A stretch of DNA of 64,000 nt from Planotetraspora kaengkrachanensis. Its GTDB lineage: Bacteria > Actinomycetota > Actinomycetes > Streptosporangiales > Streptosporangiaceae. Where the stretch lies: positions 105,665 through 169,664 of the forward strand of contig NZ_BONV01000031.1 in NCBI RefSeq assembly GCF_016862895.1, read 5' to 3'. Positions 23,684 to 32,600 of the stretch are shown in pieces. The stretch's first letter is position 1. Every line of letters begins with the position of its first letter. Under the pieces are notes generated by a model. The model was given only the letters and a program-made list of their open reading frames with translations, made no database searches and had not been told where the DNA came from. Made by a program: the position numbers and the translations under genes.

Positions 23684-24631
23684 TCAGCGCAGCGTGGATC
23701 CGGGCAGGGCGTCGAGCAGCCCGAGTTCGGCCCGGGTGGGCAGTCCCTCCCAGTCGCCGGGAGAGGCGACGGCGAAGGCCCCGGCGGTGACGGCGCGTTC
23801 GAGGCGCCCGGCCAGGTCGAGGCCGTCGAGCAGGCCGGACAGGTGGCCGGCGACGAAGGCGTCCCCCGCGCCGACGAGGTCCGTGACGGGCACCCGCCGG
23901 GCCTTCGCGTGGAGGGTCTCTGCGAGGGTGTGGCCGGTCGCGCCGTCGGCTCCGCGCTTGATCACGACCTCGGACACCCCCGCGTCCAGAAGCGCCGACA
24001 CCCGATCCTGCTCCGTCGCGGCCGAGGCGGGGGCGACCAGTTCGAGCTCGTCGTCGGACGCGATCACCACCGACAGCCGGGACGCCAGCGGTCGGAGGAC
24101 TTCGGCGGCCGCGTCCCGCGACCACAGGCGCGAACGGTGGTTCACGTCGAGGCAGACGCGGACGCCCGCCTCCGCGGCCGTGCGCACCGCCGCGCCGACG
24201 GCGGCCGCGGGACCGGGGCCGAGCGCAGGCGTGATGCCGGTGACGTGCAGCAGCCTCGGCGCGGGGTCGAGCGCGGGCAGCACGTCGCCGGTGGCCAAGT
24301 AGGAGGCGGCCGATCCCGCCCGGTGATAGATGACCCGGGTCAGGTCGCCGATCCTGCGCTCGAACAGGATGAGTCCCGTGGGCCCTCTGCCGTCCGACCG
24401 CGCGTGCGAGACGTCGACCCCTTCCGCGCGGAGCGTGCGGAGCACGAGTTCGCCGGTCTCGTCCGCTCCGACCAGCCCGGTCCAGCGGACCCGGTGGCCC
24501 AGGCGGGCGAGGCCGATCGCGACGTTGGACTCCGCGCCCGCGACCGACAGCCGCATCGTGCCGCCGAGCCTGATGGGGTCGCTGGCCCGAAGAGCGGCCA
24601 TCGTCTCGCCGAAGGTGGCGACGTCGATCAC
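23684..24631 (-). CDS. PfkB-family sugar kinase (2-dehydro-3-deoxy-galactonate/gluconate kinase)
   Basis: A 315-residue ribokinase-fold kinase. VAGAESNVAIGLARLGHRV is the N-terminal substrate motif, and VTDLVGAGDAFVAGHLSG is the intact ATP/catalytic signature with Asp as base. In this operon it should phosphorylate KDGal/KDG. Its GTG start overlaps the aldolase stop codon by four bases. Compare the paralogue at 57853, which lacks the same Asp. Confidence 0.9.
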   Translation of the reverse strand: MIDVATFGETMAALRASDPIRLGGTMRLSVAGAESNVAIGLARLGHRVRWTGLVGADETGELVLRTLRAEGVDVSHARSDGRGPTGLILFERRIGDLTRVIYHRAGSAASYLATGDVLPALDPAPRLLHVTGITPALGPGPAAAVGAAVRTAAEAGVRVCLDVNHRSRLWSRDAAAEVLRPLASRLSVVIASDDELELVAPASAATEQDRVSALLDAGVSEVVIKRGADGATGHTLAETLHAKARRVPVTDLVGAGDAFVAGHLSGLLDGLDLAGRLERAVTAGAFAVASPGDWEGLPTRAELGLLDALPGSTLR

Positions 24632-25251
24632 AGCGCGCCCAGGAAACTCTTGATCCGCTCCCTGAGTGCGTCGAGGCTGCCGCCGGCCGCGGCGTCGCCG
24701 ACGAGCGGGGAGCCGACGCCGACCGCCACCGCGCCCGCTGCGAGGTAGTCGCGCGCCTCCGCGACGCCGACGCCGCCGACCGGGACGAACGGGATGTGCG
24801 GGAACGGGTCACGCAGCGCGCGCAGGTGGCGCACTCCGCCGAGCGACGCGGGGAACAGCTTGACGGCGGTCGCCCCCTCGCCGAGCGCGGTCACGGCCTC
24901 CGTCGGGGTCAGCGCACCCGCGAGCACGGGAAGCCCCAGGTCCCGGCCGGTCCGTACGGCCTCGCTCACCGCCGGCGTGACGAGGTAGGACGCGCCCGCG
25001 TCCGCCGCCGCGCGGGCGTCGGCGGCGGAGACCACCGTCCCCGCGCCGAGGCCCGCGGACTCTCCGAGCGCCTCACGTGCGTCCCGGATCACGCGCAGCG
25101 CGTCCGGCGTCACGAGTGAGACCTCGATGAACTCCACGCCCCCCTCGGCGAGCGTGATCACCGTGCGCAGCGCCGCGTCCGCGTCCGTCCCGCGGACGAT
25201 GGCCAGCAGTCGCCGCTCGGTCAGCGTCTCCAGAAAGATCTGTTCGTTCAC
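24628..25251 (-). CDS. 2-dehydro-3-deoxy-6-phosphogalactonate/gluconate aldolase
   Basis: A 207-residue class I aldolase of the KDPG/KHG family. LAIVRGTDADAAL is the first strand with Arg, GAGTVVS and SYLVTPAVSEAV are phosphate/substrate loops, and TAVKLFPAS contains the Schiff-base Lys, followed by IPFVPVGGVG. It cleaves KDPGal or KDPG to pyruvate and glyceraldehyde-3-phosphate. GTG 25251 was chosen because AGGA lies eight bases upstream and the protein then begins MNEQIFLETL; an upstream in-frame extension is non-homologous-looking. Confidence 0.9.
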   Translation of the reverse strand: MNEQIFLETLTERRLLAIVRGTDADAALRTVITLAEGGVEFIEVSLVTPDALRVIRDAREALGESAGLGAGTVVSAADARAAADAGASYLVTPAVSEAVRTGRDLGLPVLAGALTPTEAVTALGEGATAVKLFPASLGGVRHLRALRDPFPHIPFVPVGGVGVAEARDYLAAGAVAVGVGSPLVGDAAAGGSLDALRERIKSFLGAL

Positions 25252-25285
25252 CGGTTCATCCTGTTCACACCGATAACCATGCCCG

Positions 25286-26431
25286 TCACCATTCGGCGAG
25301 CCCGCCGTCGTCGTGCCGCCAGACGGGGTTGCGCCACGCGTGCCCGGTCTCGTCCGCCCGGCGCACGGCCGCCTCGTCGATCTCCACCCCCAGCCCGGGA
25401 GCCTCCGGGCGCGCGGCGTGGCCGTCCACGAACTGGAAGACGCCGGGGTCGGCGACATAGTCGAGGAGGTCGGCACCCTCGTTGTAGTGGATGCCGATCG
25501 AGTGCTCCTGGATCAGGAAGTTCGGCGTCGCGAAGGCGACCTGCAGACTGGCCGCCAGCGCGATCGGACCGAGCGGGCAGTGCGGGGCGAGTTCGGCGTC
25601 CCACACCTCCGCCAGCGCGGCGATCCTGCGGGTCTCGGAGATGCCGCCCGCATGGGAGAGGTCGGGCTGGACCACGGCGACGCCCGCCTCGAGAGCGGGC
25701 CGGAAGTCCCAGCGCGAGTAGAGCCGCTCGCCGGTCGCGACGGGGACGCTGCTCGCGGTCACCACGTCGCGCAGCAGGTGCGGCCGGTCGGGCAGGATCG
25801 GCTCCTCGGCGAACATCGGGTGGTACTCGGCGATCAGCGGCAGGATCCGGCGCGCGTCCGCGGCGGAGATCCGGCCGTGGAAGTCGACGGCCACGTCCCG
25901 CGTCGGGCCGAGCACCTGCCTGGCCAGCGCCACCCGGTCCACCACCGCCGCGACGTCGGCCGCGGTCGCGAGCATCGGCATCCGGCCGGCGGCGTTCATC
26001 TTGACCGCCGTGAAGCCGGCCTCGATTCTCTCCGTGATGCTCTCGGCCAGTTCCGAGGGGTCGTCGCCGCCGACCCAGGCGTACATGCGGACCCGGTCGC
26101 GGACCGGGCCGCCGAGCAGCGCGTGCACGGGAGCCCCGTAGGTCTTGCCCGCGATGTCCCACAACGCCTGGTCGAGGCCGGCCAGCGCGCTGGACAACAC
26201 CGGCCCGCCCCGGTAGAAGCCGCCGTTCGCCATCACCTGCCAGTGGTCCTCGATGCGCAGCGGATCCTGCCCGACCAGATACTCCGCCAGGACGTGCACG
26301 GCCGCGCGCACCGCCTCCGCCCGGCCCTCCACGACAGGCTCGCCCCACCCGACGACGCCTTCGTCCGTCTCCACGCGGCAGAACAGCCAGCGTGGAGGGA
26401 CGAGGAACGTCTCGATCCTGACGATTTTCAC
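25286..26431 (-). CDS. dgoD: D-galactonate dehydratase
   Basis: A 381-residue enolase-superfamily enzyme that closely follows the pattern of E. coli DgoD: PPRWLFCRVETDEGVVGWGE, GQDPLRIEDHWQVM, FYRGGP, the metal ligands in VDFHGR, FAEEP and ATGER, then QPDLSHAGGI with the catalytic His in APHCPLGPIALAA, and IHYNEGADLLD. It converts D-galactonate to 2-dehydro-3-deoxy-galactonate. GTG 26431 gives the family-typical MKIVRIETFLVPP; TTG 26437 would overlap the regulator stop. It is two bases downstream of the FadR-type gene. Confidence 0.92.
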   Translation of the reverse strand: MKIVRIETFLVPPRWLFCRVETDEGVVGWGEPVVEGRAEAVRAAVHVLAEYLVGQDPLRIEDHWQVMANGGFYRGGPVLSSALAGLDQALWDIAGKTYGAPVHALLGGPVRDRVRMYAWVGGDDPSELAESITERIEAGFTAVKMNAAGRMPMLATAADVAAVVDRVALARQVLGPTRDVAVDFHGRISAADARRILPLIAEYHPMFAEEPILPDRPHLLRDVVTASSVPVATGERLYSRWDFRPALEAGVAVVQPDLSHAGGISETRRIAALAEVWDAELAPHCPLGPIALAASLQVAFATPNFLIQEHSIGIHYNEGADLLDYVADPGVFQFVDGHAARPEAPGLGVEIDEAAVRRADETGHAWRNPVWRHDDGGLAEW

Positions 26432-26433
26432 CG

Positions 26434-27132
26434 TCAACCCCGATTCTTGATCTCTTGCTCGTCCTTGGCCGCCTGCTCCAGCAGCACCCGCATGGCGCGT
26501 TCGGCGCCGTCGGCGTCGGCGGCGCGCACGGCGTCGAGCACTGCCTGGTGCGGCGGCAGGAAGTCGTCCTGGTGCCCCTCGGCGTGCACCAGCAGGTCAC
26601 GGGCTCGCAGCCCGATCTCGATGATGTACTCCATCCGGATCAGCAGCTCGTTGTGAGACGCCTCCAGAAGCTGGCGGTGGAAGGCCAGGTCGGCCTCGAC
26701 GATCTCCTTGGCCCCCGACTCCGGGCTGATGGCCGCGAGCGTGGCGGTCAGCCGCTCGACGTCCTCCTCGGTACGGCGGGACGCGGCGAGCCTGGCGCCC
26801 GCCGGCTCCACGATGATGCGCACCTCGTAGAGGTCGTCGAGCAGCCCGGAGCCCGCGGGAGCCTCGAACTGCCAGCGCAGCAGGTCGGGGTCGAGCAGGC
26901 TCCACTCGGAACGGGGGCGCACGAAGGTGCCGCGCTTGGGGCGGGCGTCGACCAGCCCCTTCGCGGCGAGCACCTTCAGCGCCTCCCGCACGACCGTCTT
27001 GCTCACGTCGTAGGTGATCTCCAGCGCCTCCACGTCGAGGGTCGCGCCGGGACCCTCGACGCCCGTGACGATCCGACGGCCGATCGCCTCGACGACCTGC
27101 CCATGTACGCCACGGCCCGGGTAGACGCTCAA
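26434..27132 (-). CDS. FadR-subfamily GntR regulator (DgoR-like)
   Basis: A 232-residue regulator. The N-terminal winged helix (EALEITYDVSKTVVREALKVLAAKGLV) with RPKRGTFVRPRSEW is followed by an all-helical FCD ligand domain (about 95-225) carrying the Asp/His metal-site residues (DLAFHRQLLEASHN). The R.GTFV.PR..W..LD.D stretch matches DgoR of E. coli. The start is a TTG with GAGGACGG upstream. Lying inside the operon, it likely represses it in the absence of galactonate. Confidence 0.87.
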   Translation of the reverse strand: MSVYPGRGVHGQVVEAIGRRIVTGVEGPGATLDVEALEITYDVSKTVVREALKVLAAKGLVDARPKRGTFVRPRSEWSLLDPDLLRWQFEAPAGSGLLDDLYEVRIIVEPAGARLAASRRTEEDVERLTATLAAISPESGAKEIVEADLAFHRQLLEASHNELLIRMEYIIEIGLRARDLLVHAEGHQDDFLPPHQAVLDAVRAADADGAERAMRVLLEQAAKDEQEIKNRG

Positions 27133-27219
27133 TTTCGCCGTCCTCGAATGGGGGAATCTGTGATCATGCGGAATCTTTCCCCGCAGTCCAGCCGCCGTCC
27201 ACCGATACGCCGCGCCGGG

Positions 27220-28050
27220 TCATTTGGCCGATCCGATCAGCAGCCCTGAGATGAAGTAACGCTGGAAGCGGAGGAACACGATCACGGTGGGGATCGCGGC
27301 GATCACGGTCGCGGCCGCGATGACGTTCCAGGACGAGACGAACTCGCCCTGCATGCCGAGGATGGCCGGGGTCACCGGGAGCTTCTGCTCGTCGCGCAGC
27401 AGGGTGATCGCCCACAGGAGGTCGTTGAACGTCCACGTGAAGGCGAGCGAGCCGAGCGCCGCCATGGCCGGCTTGGTCAGCGGCAGGACGATGCGCAGGT
27501 AGACGCCGAACGTGGTCGCGCCGTCGATCTTCGCGGCATGGGTGATCTCGTCGGGGATGCCCCGCATGAAGCCGTGCAGCACGAACACGTAGAACCCGAG
27601 GCCCACCGCCGTCAGCACGACGATCATTCCGATCCGCGAGTCGAAGATCCCGAACTGCTCGGTCAGCTTCAGCACCGGGATCAGCAGCAACTGGGCGGGC
27701 AGCAGGTTGCCGGCGAGCATCAGCAGGAGCATGGTCTTGCGGAACGGGATGCGGTGCCTGGCCAGGCCGTAGGCCGCCATCGAGGCGAGCACCAGCGTCA
27801 CGACGACCACGGGAACAGTGATGATCAGGCTGTTCACGATCGACTGCCACTCGCCGGAGTCGAGCGCCTGTCGATAGGGGTCGATGGTCAGGCCCTTCGG
27901 CACGCTGGCGAGCCCGGCGTCGGCCAGGTCGTCGAAGGTGCGCAGCGACGTGACCACGACCAGTGCGAGCGGCACCAGCCAAAGGAAGGCGAGGACGGAC
28001 ATCCCGCCGTGGAAGAACCACGGCCGCACTCGCGACTTACGGGCCGTCAT
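27220..28050 (-). CDS. Carbohydrate ABC transporter permease (MalG-type)
   Basis: A 276-residue inner-membrane permease with six helices and the EAA loop seen as GFMRGIPDEITHAAKIDGA (about residues 158-177), which docks the ATPase. It overlaps the other permease by ATGA. No ATPase gene is in the operon, so a shared MsiK-like ATPase, common in actinomycetes, is inferred. Confidence 0.9.
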   Translation of the reverse strand: MTARKSRVRPWFFHGGMSVLAFLWLVPLALVVVTSLRTFDDLADAGLASVPKGLTIDPYRQALDSGEWQSIVNSLIITVPVVVVTLVLASMAAYGLARHRIPFRKTMLLLMLAGNLLPAQLLLIPVLKLTEQFGIFDSRIGMIVVLTAVGLGFYVFVLHGFMRGIPDEITHAAKIDGATTFGVYLRIVLPLTKPAMAALGSLAFTWTFNDLLWAITLLRDEQKLPVTPAILGMQGEFVSSWNVIAAATVIAAIPTVIVFLRFQRYFISGLLIGSAK

Positions 28051-28982
28051 GCGGCCTCCTCCTCACGAAGGCTGCGGACGAGGTAGACGACGATCGTCCC
28101 CACGGTGAGCAGGAAGATCACCACGGCCAGGGCCGAGCCGTAGCCGAGCTGCGAGCCGAGCAGCCCGGTGGAGAACTGGTAGGTGCTCAGCAGCTCGGAC
28201 GAGTGGTACGGGCCGCCCTTGGTGAGCGCCCAGACGATGTCGAAGGAGCGCAGCGCGTCGATGACCGTCACGGCGAGCACCACGGTGGTGATCGGCCGCA
28301 GCTGCGGCAGCGTGACATGGCGGAACCGCTCGAAGGCCGAGGCCCCATCCATCTTGGCCGCCTCGTGCAGCAGCGGATCGACGGTCTTCAGCCCCGCAAG
28401 GAACAGCACCATGATGTAACCGACCTGCCGCCAGAGCGCCGGAACGATGAGGGCGTAGAGCGCCGTCTCCGGCTCGCCGAGCCAGATGCGCGCCTGGTCC
28501 TCTAGCCCGACGGCGGCGAGGATGCTGTTGACCACGCCATCCGGTTGGAAGATCATCCGCCACACCAGCGCGGTCACGACCATGGAGAACACGACCGGCA
28601 GGAAGAAGATCGCTCGGTAGATCCCGATCCCCTTGCGCGGCTTGTCGAGCAGCAGCGCCAGTCCCAGGCCGCCCAGCACGGACAGCCCGCCGAACAGCAC
28701 CAGCCAGATGACGGTGTTGCGCAGGGCCGTACGGAACGTCTCGTCGGACCACATCCTGGCGTAGTTGTCCAGACCGACGAAGACGGGCGGGGCGATGCCG
28801 TCCCATTGGGTCAGCGAGATGTAGACGCTGTTCAGCGCCGGCCAGAAGGTCCAGAACATCTCGAGCGCGAACGGGATCAGCACGAACGCGAGGAGCACGA
28901 GCGTCTCACGGGACCCGCGCCGGACGCCCACGGACAGGGCGCCCGGACCACCGCGCGAGACGGCCTTGGGAAGGGCTGCCAT
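28047..28982 (-). CDS. Carbohydrate ABC transporter permease (MalF-type)
   Basis: A 311-residue permease with six hydrophobic helices. Its EAA loop reads LKTVDPLLHEAAKMDGASAF, and ALEMFWTFWPALNSVYISL is the first-helix region. It pairs with the MalG-type gene downstream (four-base overlap) and follows the binding-protein gene by two bases. Substrate inferred from context as an aldonic acid or lactone. Confidence 0.9.
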   Translation of the reverse strand: MAALPKAVSRGGPGALSVGVRRGSRETLVLLAFVLIPFALEMFWTFWPALNSVYISLTQWDGIAPPVFVGLDNYARMWSDETFRTALRNTVIWLVLFGGLSVLGGLGLALLLDKPRKGIGIYRAIFFLPVVFSMVVTALVWRMIFQPDGVVNSILAAVGLEDQARIWLGEPETALYALIVPALWRQVGYIMVLFLAGLKTVDPLLHEAAKMDGASAFERFRHVTLPQLRPITTVVLAVTVIDALRSFDIVWALTKGGPYHSSELLSTYQFSTGLLGSQLGYGSALAVVIFLLTVGTIVVYLVRSLREEEAA

Positions 28983-28984
28983 CG

Positions 28985-30274
28985 TCAGTTACCGCGCGCC
29001 TTCGCGGAGTCGTCCTGCCACTTCTTGAGGATGTCTCCGGCCTCGTCGGGCTTGTCGATGAAGCGCACGAGCGCCGTGGTGAGCGCGTTCAACTGGTCGT
29101 CGTTGGAGTCGCGGTTGAAGAACTGGGTGACGTCGGCAGCCGAGGCCACCATGGCCCGGCCCTTCTCCAGCAGCGGCGTCGACACGGGCGACTTGGCGTT
29201 GCTGTTGGCCGGGATGAGCGTGCTCCCGGACGTCTTGAGGTAGAGCTCCTGCGCCTGCGGGGTGGCGACGTACTTCATGAAGGCGAGGGCGCCCTCCGGG
29301 TTCGCGGTGCGGGCGCTGGCGATGAAGCCGTCCAGCGGCGCCTCCTCCGCGACGGGCACGTTGGCGTCGATGATCGGGAACTGGAAGAAGTTGACGTCGG
29401 CCTTGACGTCCGCCGGCGTCGCGTCGCCGAGGAACGTGCCGGCCAGGAACATCGCGTCCTTGCCCTGCTGCCACTTCGCCGAGCCCTCCTGGAAGGCCAG
29501 GCCCTTGCCGGCCGGGTCGAGGTACGGCAGGACCTCGCGCCAGGTGTCGAGCACCTTGGCGACGCGGGGGTCGGTGTAGGACTCCTGGCCGGCGAGCAGC
29601 GCCCGGTGGAAGGTCGCGCCGTTGATGCGCAGGTTGAGGTAGTCGAACCACGACGCGGTCAACCAGGCGGAGTCGGCCAGCGGGAGCGCGATCGGGCTGA
29701 CTCCCTTGCCCTTCAGGGTCTTGCACAGGGCGATGAACTCGTCCCAGGTCTTCGGCTCGGAGACGTCCCACTTCTCAAATTGGGACGTGCGGTAGAACAT
29801 GCCCCACCAGTAGTAGTTGGTCGGGACGAAGATCTTCTTGCCACTGGCGTCCGTCGACAGGTCGGCGAACTGCTTGCTGTAGCCGTCCGCGGGGAACGCC
29901 GACGTCGCGTCGAGCAGCAGCCCCTGCTTGGCGAAGTTGCTCGCGATCTCGCCGGCGAACCAGGTGAGCATGTCGGGCGGCGTGGCCAGGGTGAGGTCGG
30001 CGCGGATCTGCTGCTGGAAGGCGGCCGGCTCCATCGTGTTGAGGGTCGGCTTGTACTGCGGGTTCGCCTTGGCGAACTCGTCCAGCAGCGCCTGCATGGC
30101 CTTGCGGCCGCCGTCGCTGGTCTCACGGGACTTCAGCTGCAGCGCGGCGGACTTCTTCGTGCCGGATCCAGCGGCCGGCGAGGGGGTGCTGGTGGCACAG
30201 CCCGCGAGCGCGGATGCGACGCCGAACGCGCCGACGCCGGCGAGGAAACCGCGTCGGCTCATGGGGTGACTCAC
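28985..30274 (-). CDS. ABC transporter solute-binding lipoprotein (family 1, Tat-type signal)
   Basis: A 429-residue exported binding protein. MSRRGFLAGVGAFGVASAL includes a twin-arginine motif and runs into a lipobox (ALAGC), so it is probably a Tat-exported lipoprotein. The rest is a two-lobed sugar-binding fold (LTWFAGEIASNFAKQGLL; GKDAMFLAGTFL; PLDGFIASARTANPEGALAF). GTG 30274 is preceded by GGAGG at seven bases. First gene of the galactonate operon; it probably sets the substrate range. Confidence 0.88.
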   Translation of the reverse strand: MSHPMSRRGFLAGVGAFGVASALAGCATSTPSPAAGSGTKKSAALQLKSRETSDGGRKAMQALLDEFAKANPQYKPTLNTMEPAAFQQQIRADLTLATPPDMLTWFAGEIASNFAKQGLLLDATSAFPADGYSKQFADLSTDASGKKIFVPTNYYWWGMFYRTSQFEKWDVSEPKTWDEFIALCKTLKGKGVSPIALPLADSAWLTASWFDYLNLRINGATFHRALLAGQESYTDPRVAKVLDTWREVLPYLDPAGKGLAFQEGSAKWQQGKDAMFLAGTFLGDATPADVKADVNFFQFPIIDANVPVAEEAPLDGFIASARTANPEGALAFMKYVATPQAQELYLKTSGSTLIPANSNAKSPVSTPLLEKGRAMVASAADVTQFFNRDSNDDQLNALTTALVRFIDKPDEAGDILKKWQDDSAKARGN

Positions 30275-30363
30275 AGGGAACCTCCGTAAGGAACCGGTGG
30301 GGGGTGGGTCCGGCCGAGACAGGGGAAACCCTGGCATTCCAGATCGAGCGCCGTCAATAACTA

Positions 30364-30378
30364 TTCATAAGAAATGAA
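30364..30378. promoter_or_regulatory. AT-rich inverted repeat upstream of the galactonate operon
   Basis: TTCAT (30364-30368) and ATGAA (30374-30378) sit within an AT-rich patch (30355-30385) about 90 bases before the first gene. Short arms with a small spacer are typical of FadR-type sites, so it is a candidate DgoR-like operator; weak evidence. The rest of the 30275-30590 spacer shows no gene. Confidence 0.35.
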
Positions 30379-30590
30379 AATTTAGACCTCCCGCAGGCGT
30401 GCGTGACCTGGCCGGCATGACCGACCACAAAGATCATCGACCGACACGAGAGGCCTTCTGACCTGGCTGGACGGGTAACCGTCAGCGAGGCGGAACCGTG
30501 CTCTGCCGCTCAGACGGCGTGCACGACCGTGCTCTCGGCAGCTCGCCACCACGCTCCGTCACTGCACCAAGACGTGGGTGACGTCGCTCC

Positions 30591-31557
30591 CTACGCCACC
30601 AGCAACTGGTTCTCCAACTGATGCTTGATGACCATGGGAGACACCTGGAAGTGATCGGCGATCCCCTCGAGGTCGTCCTGGACCGCCGACTCCGGCGCAT
30701 CGCCAAGCAGTTCTCTGATGCCATCGGCTGGAGCCAGCAGCTCCGCCGCGAACGCCCGCTCGACCTTCTGGCGATCGGTATAGGCACTGGTGACGAGGAA
30801 GAGCGCCTCCGACTCCCAGAGGTAGTGCCAGAGCGCGCGAGAGAGGGTGAACCTCCGTGAGCTGATCGGGCGGTCGGGTTCGATGACTGCCAGCGGCCCC
30901 GCTCCTTCCGCAGTTCCTGCCACGGCCTGCAACCCTCGATCGGCAGGCGTGCCGTCAATAGTGGAGATGTACGGGGTAAGGGAGAAGACTTCCTCACCTG
31001 AAAGCCCCAACGCCTGCCGCACGGCCCGCGCCTGGCTCCACCCTTTCTCCCATGACCGATCGCCAGGCGAGACCTGAGGGGCACGGATCTTCTGGCGTAG
31101 CTCGATCGCCGCCGTCGCACCCGTCGCCTGCACGATCGTCGATCGGGCGGCACGGATCCATTCGAGCGCATCGCCCATCGTGGCCGGTTCGACCGCGTCA
31201 AGGAAATCGCCGAAAAGGTTTCCCTGCAACTCGTTGGCGGCGCGCACGATCAGTTGCTCGTACGGCTCCGCCTCAGCGTATGGATCAAGTCCCAGTCGTG
31301 CGGCGGCGAGGCAGAACTCCACCTCGTCTGGGTCTGCCTGCCGGATCTCCGCCCATTCCTTATGCAGCGGCGTATCGGTGATGCCTCGCTCGGCGAGTCT
31401 GGTCAGCACAGCCGAGATGAGGCCGGCGAACTCCTGCTCGACGGATTCCGGCCCGACGAACGCCTCTCCTCTCGCGAGGAACCTGACCGGGCGCTCGGTC
31501 GAAGGCCTCCGGTCCTCATGCCAGACAGGAGGACGCGAGTTACGCGGACTCTCTGAC
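30591..31557 (-). pseudogene. Degenerate ImmA/IrrE-like gene (no HExxH, no start codon for full frame)
   Basis: The frame is open from a stop at about 31558 down to 30591, but the first possible start codon is GTG 31409 (272 residues). Translation upstream of it (VRFLARGEAFVGPESVEQEF) still reads like protein. The C-terminal half aligns by eye with ImmA/IrrE metallopeptidases: RFTLSRALWHYL where members have RFTLAHELxHYL, then RQKVERAFAAELLAPADGI and the closing FQVSPMVIKHQLENQLL. The zinc motif HExxH is thus RALWH. Most likely a decaying or 5'-truncated gene; a catalytically dead sensor is possible. Base composition is less GC-rich than its neighbours. Confidence 0.6.
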
Positions 31558-32538
31558 GATCAGCCGGGTCGGGAGGATGACCGGCACGGCGGGCTGTCCC
31601 TTGAGCAGGGCGAGCAGCAAGGTGACCATTGCCGCGGCCTGCTCGGGGAACGGATGGCGCACGGTGGTGAGCGGCGGCTCGGCGTAGCTCGCGGCCTCGA
31701 TGTCGTCGAACCCGACGACCGCGACGTCGTCGGGGACGCGGCGGCCCGCCTCCCGCAGCGCGCGGAGGGCGCCGATCGCCATCAGGTCGTTGGCGGCGAA
31801 CACCGCGTCGAGCCCCGGGTCGTCGCGCAGCAGTTGCCGCATCGCGGTGGCGCCCGATTCGCGGGTGAAGTCGCCGACGGCCACGATGGAACGGCGGTCG
31901 GAGTCGCGCAGGACCGTGCGGTAGCCCGTCAGGCGGTCCTGCCCGGCGATCATGTCCGGCGGCCCGGCGATGGTGGCGATGCGCCGGCGGCCGCGGTCGA
32001 GCAGGTGCCGTACGGCGGACTCGGCCCCTCCGACGTTGTCGTTGTCCACGTACGGCAGGGCGATGTTCACGGCCGGCCTGCCGTACGACACGACGGGGAC
32101 GCGCATCCGCGCGAGCGCGGCCGGGATGGGGTCGGCGCCGTGCATCGAGATCAGCATGACGCCGTCGACATGCCCGCCCGTCAGGTACCGCTCGACCCTG
32201 CCGTGGCTGGTTCTGCCGCCCACGAGCATCAGCACGACCTGCTTGTCCGCCGACTCCAGCTCGGCGCTGGCCGATCGGATGACCGTGGAGAACATCGGGT
32301 CGTCGGAGAAGACCCTGGTGGGCGGCTCCGACACGACGAGGGCCACCGAGTCGGTCCGCTGCGTGACGAGGCTGCGTGCCGCCAGGTTCGGCACGTAGCC
32401 CAACTCGTTGACGGCGCGCAGGACCGCGTCGCGGATCCCCGGCGTGACCGTGGTCTCGCCGTTGACGACCCTGGAGACCGTGGCGCGGGAGACGCCCGCT
32501 CGCGCGGCCACGGCCTCCAGGGTGGGTCGCTTCGTCAT
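31540..32538 (-). CDS. LacI-family repressor (CebR-like)
   Basis: A 332-residue repressor. The N-terminal HTH (LEAVAARAGVSRATVSRVVNG) and hinge helix (YVPNLAARSLVTQRT) precede a periplasmic-binding-protein-like sensor domain. It ends the leftward binding protein-permease-permease-beta-glucosidase operon. Three AGCGCT-centred palindromes at 37176-37470 are its probable targets, giving a cellobiose/beta-oligosaccharide-responsive switch like CebR of Streptomyces. It lies 62 bases from the GH1 gene. Confidence 0.9.
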   Translation of the reverse strand: MTKRPTLEAVAARAGVSRATVSRVVNGETTVTPGIRDAVLRAVNELGYVPNLAARSLVTQRTDSVALVVSEPPTRVFSDDPMFSTVIRSASAELESADKQVVLMLVGGRTSHGRVERYLTGGHVDGVMLISMHGADPIPAALARMRVPVVSYGRPAVNIALPYVDNDNVGGAESAVRHLLDRGRRRIATIAGPPDMIAGQDRLTGYRTVLRDSDRRSIVAVGDFTRESGATAMRQLLRDDPGLDAVFAANDLMAIGALRALREAGRRVPDDVAVVGFDDIEAASYAEPPLTTVRHPFPEQAAAMVTLLLALLKGQPAVPVILPTRLIVRESA

Positions 32539-32600
32539 GCCTGCTCACGGGGCACGGGCTGGTCCAGCATGGTCTCCGTCTTCCGTGGGGAGGCGCCCGC

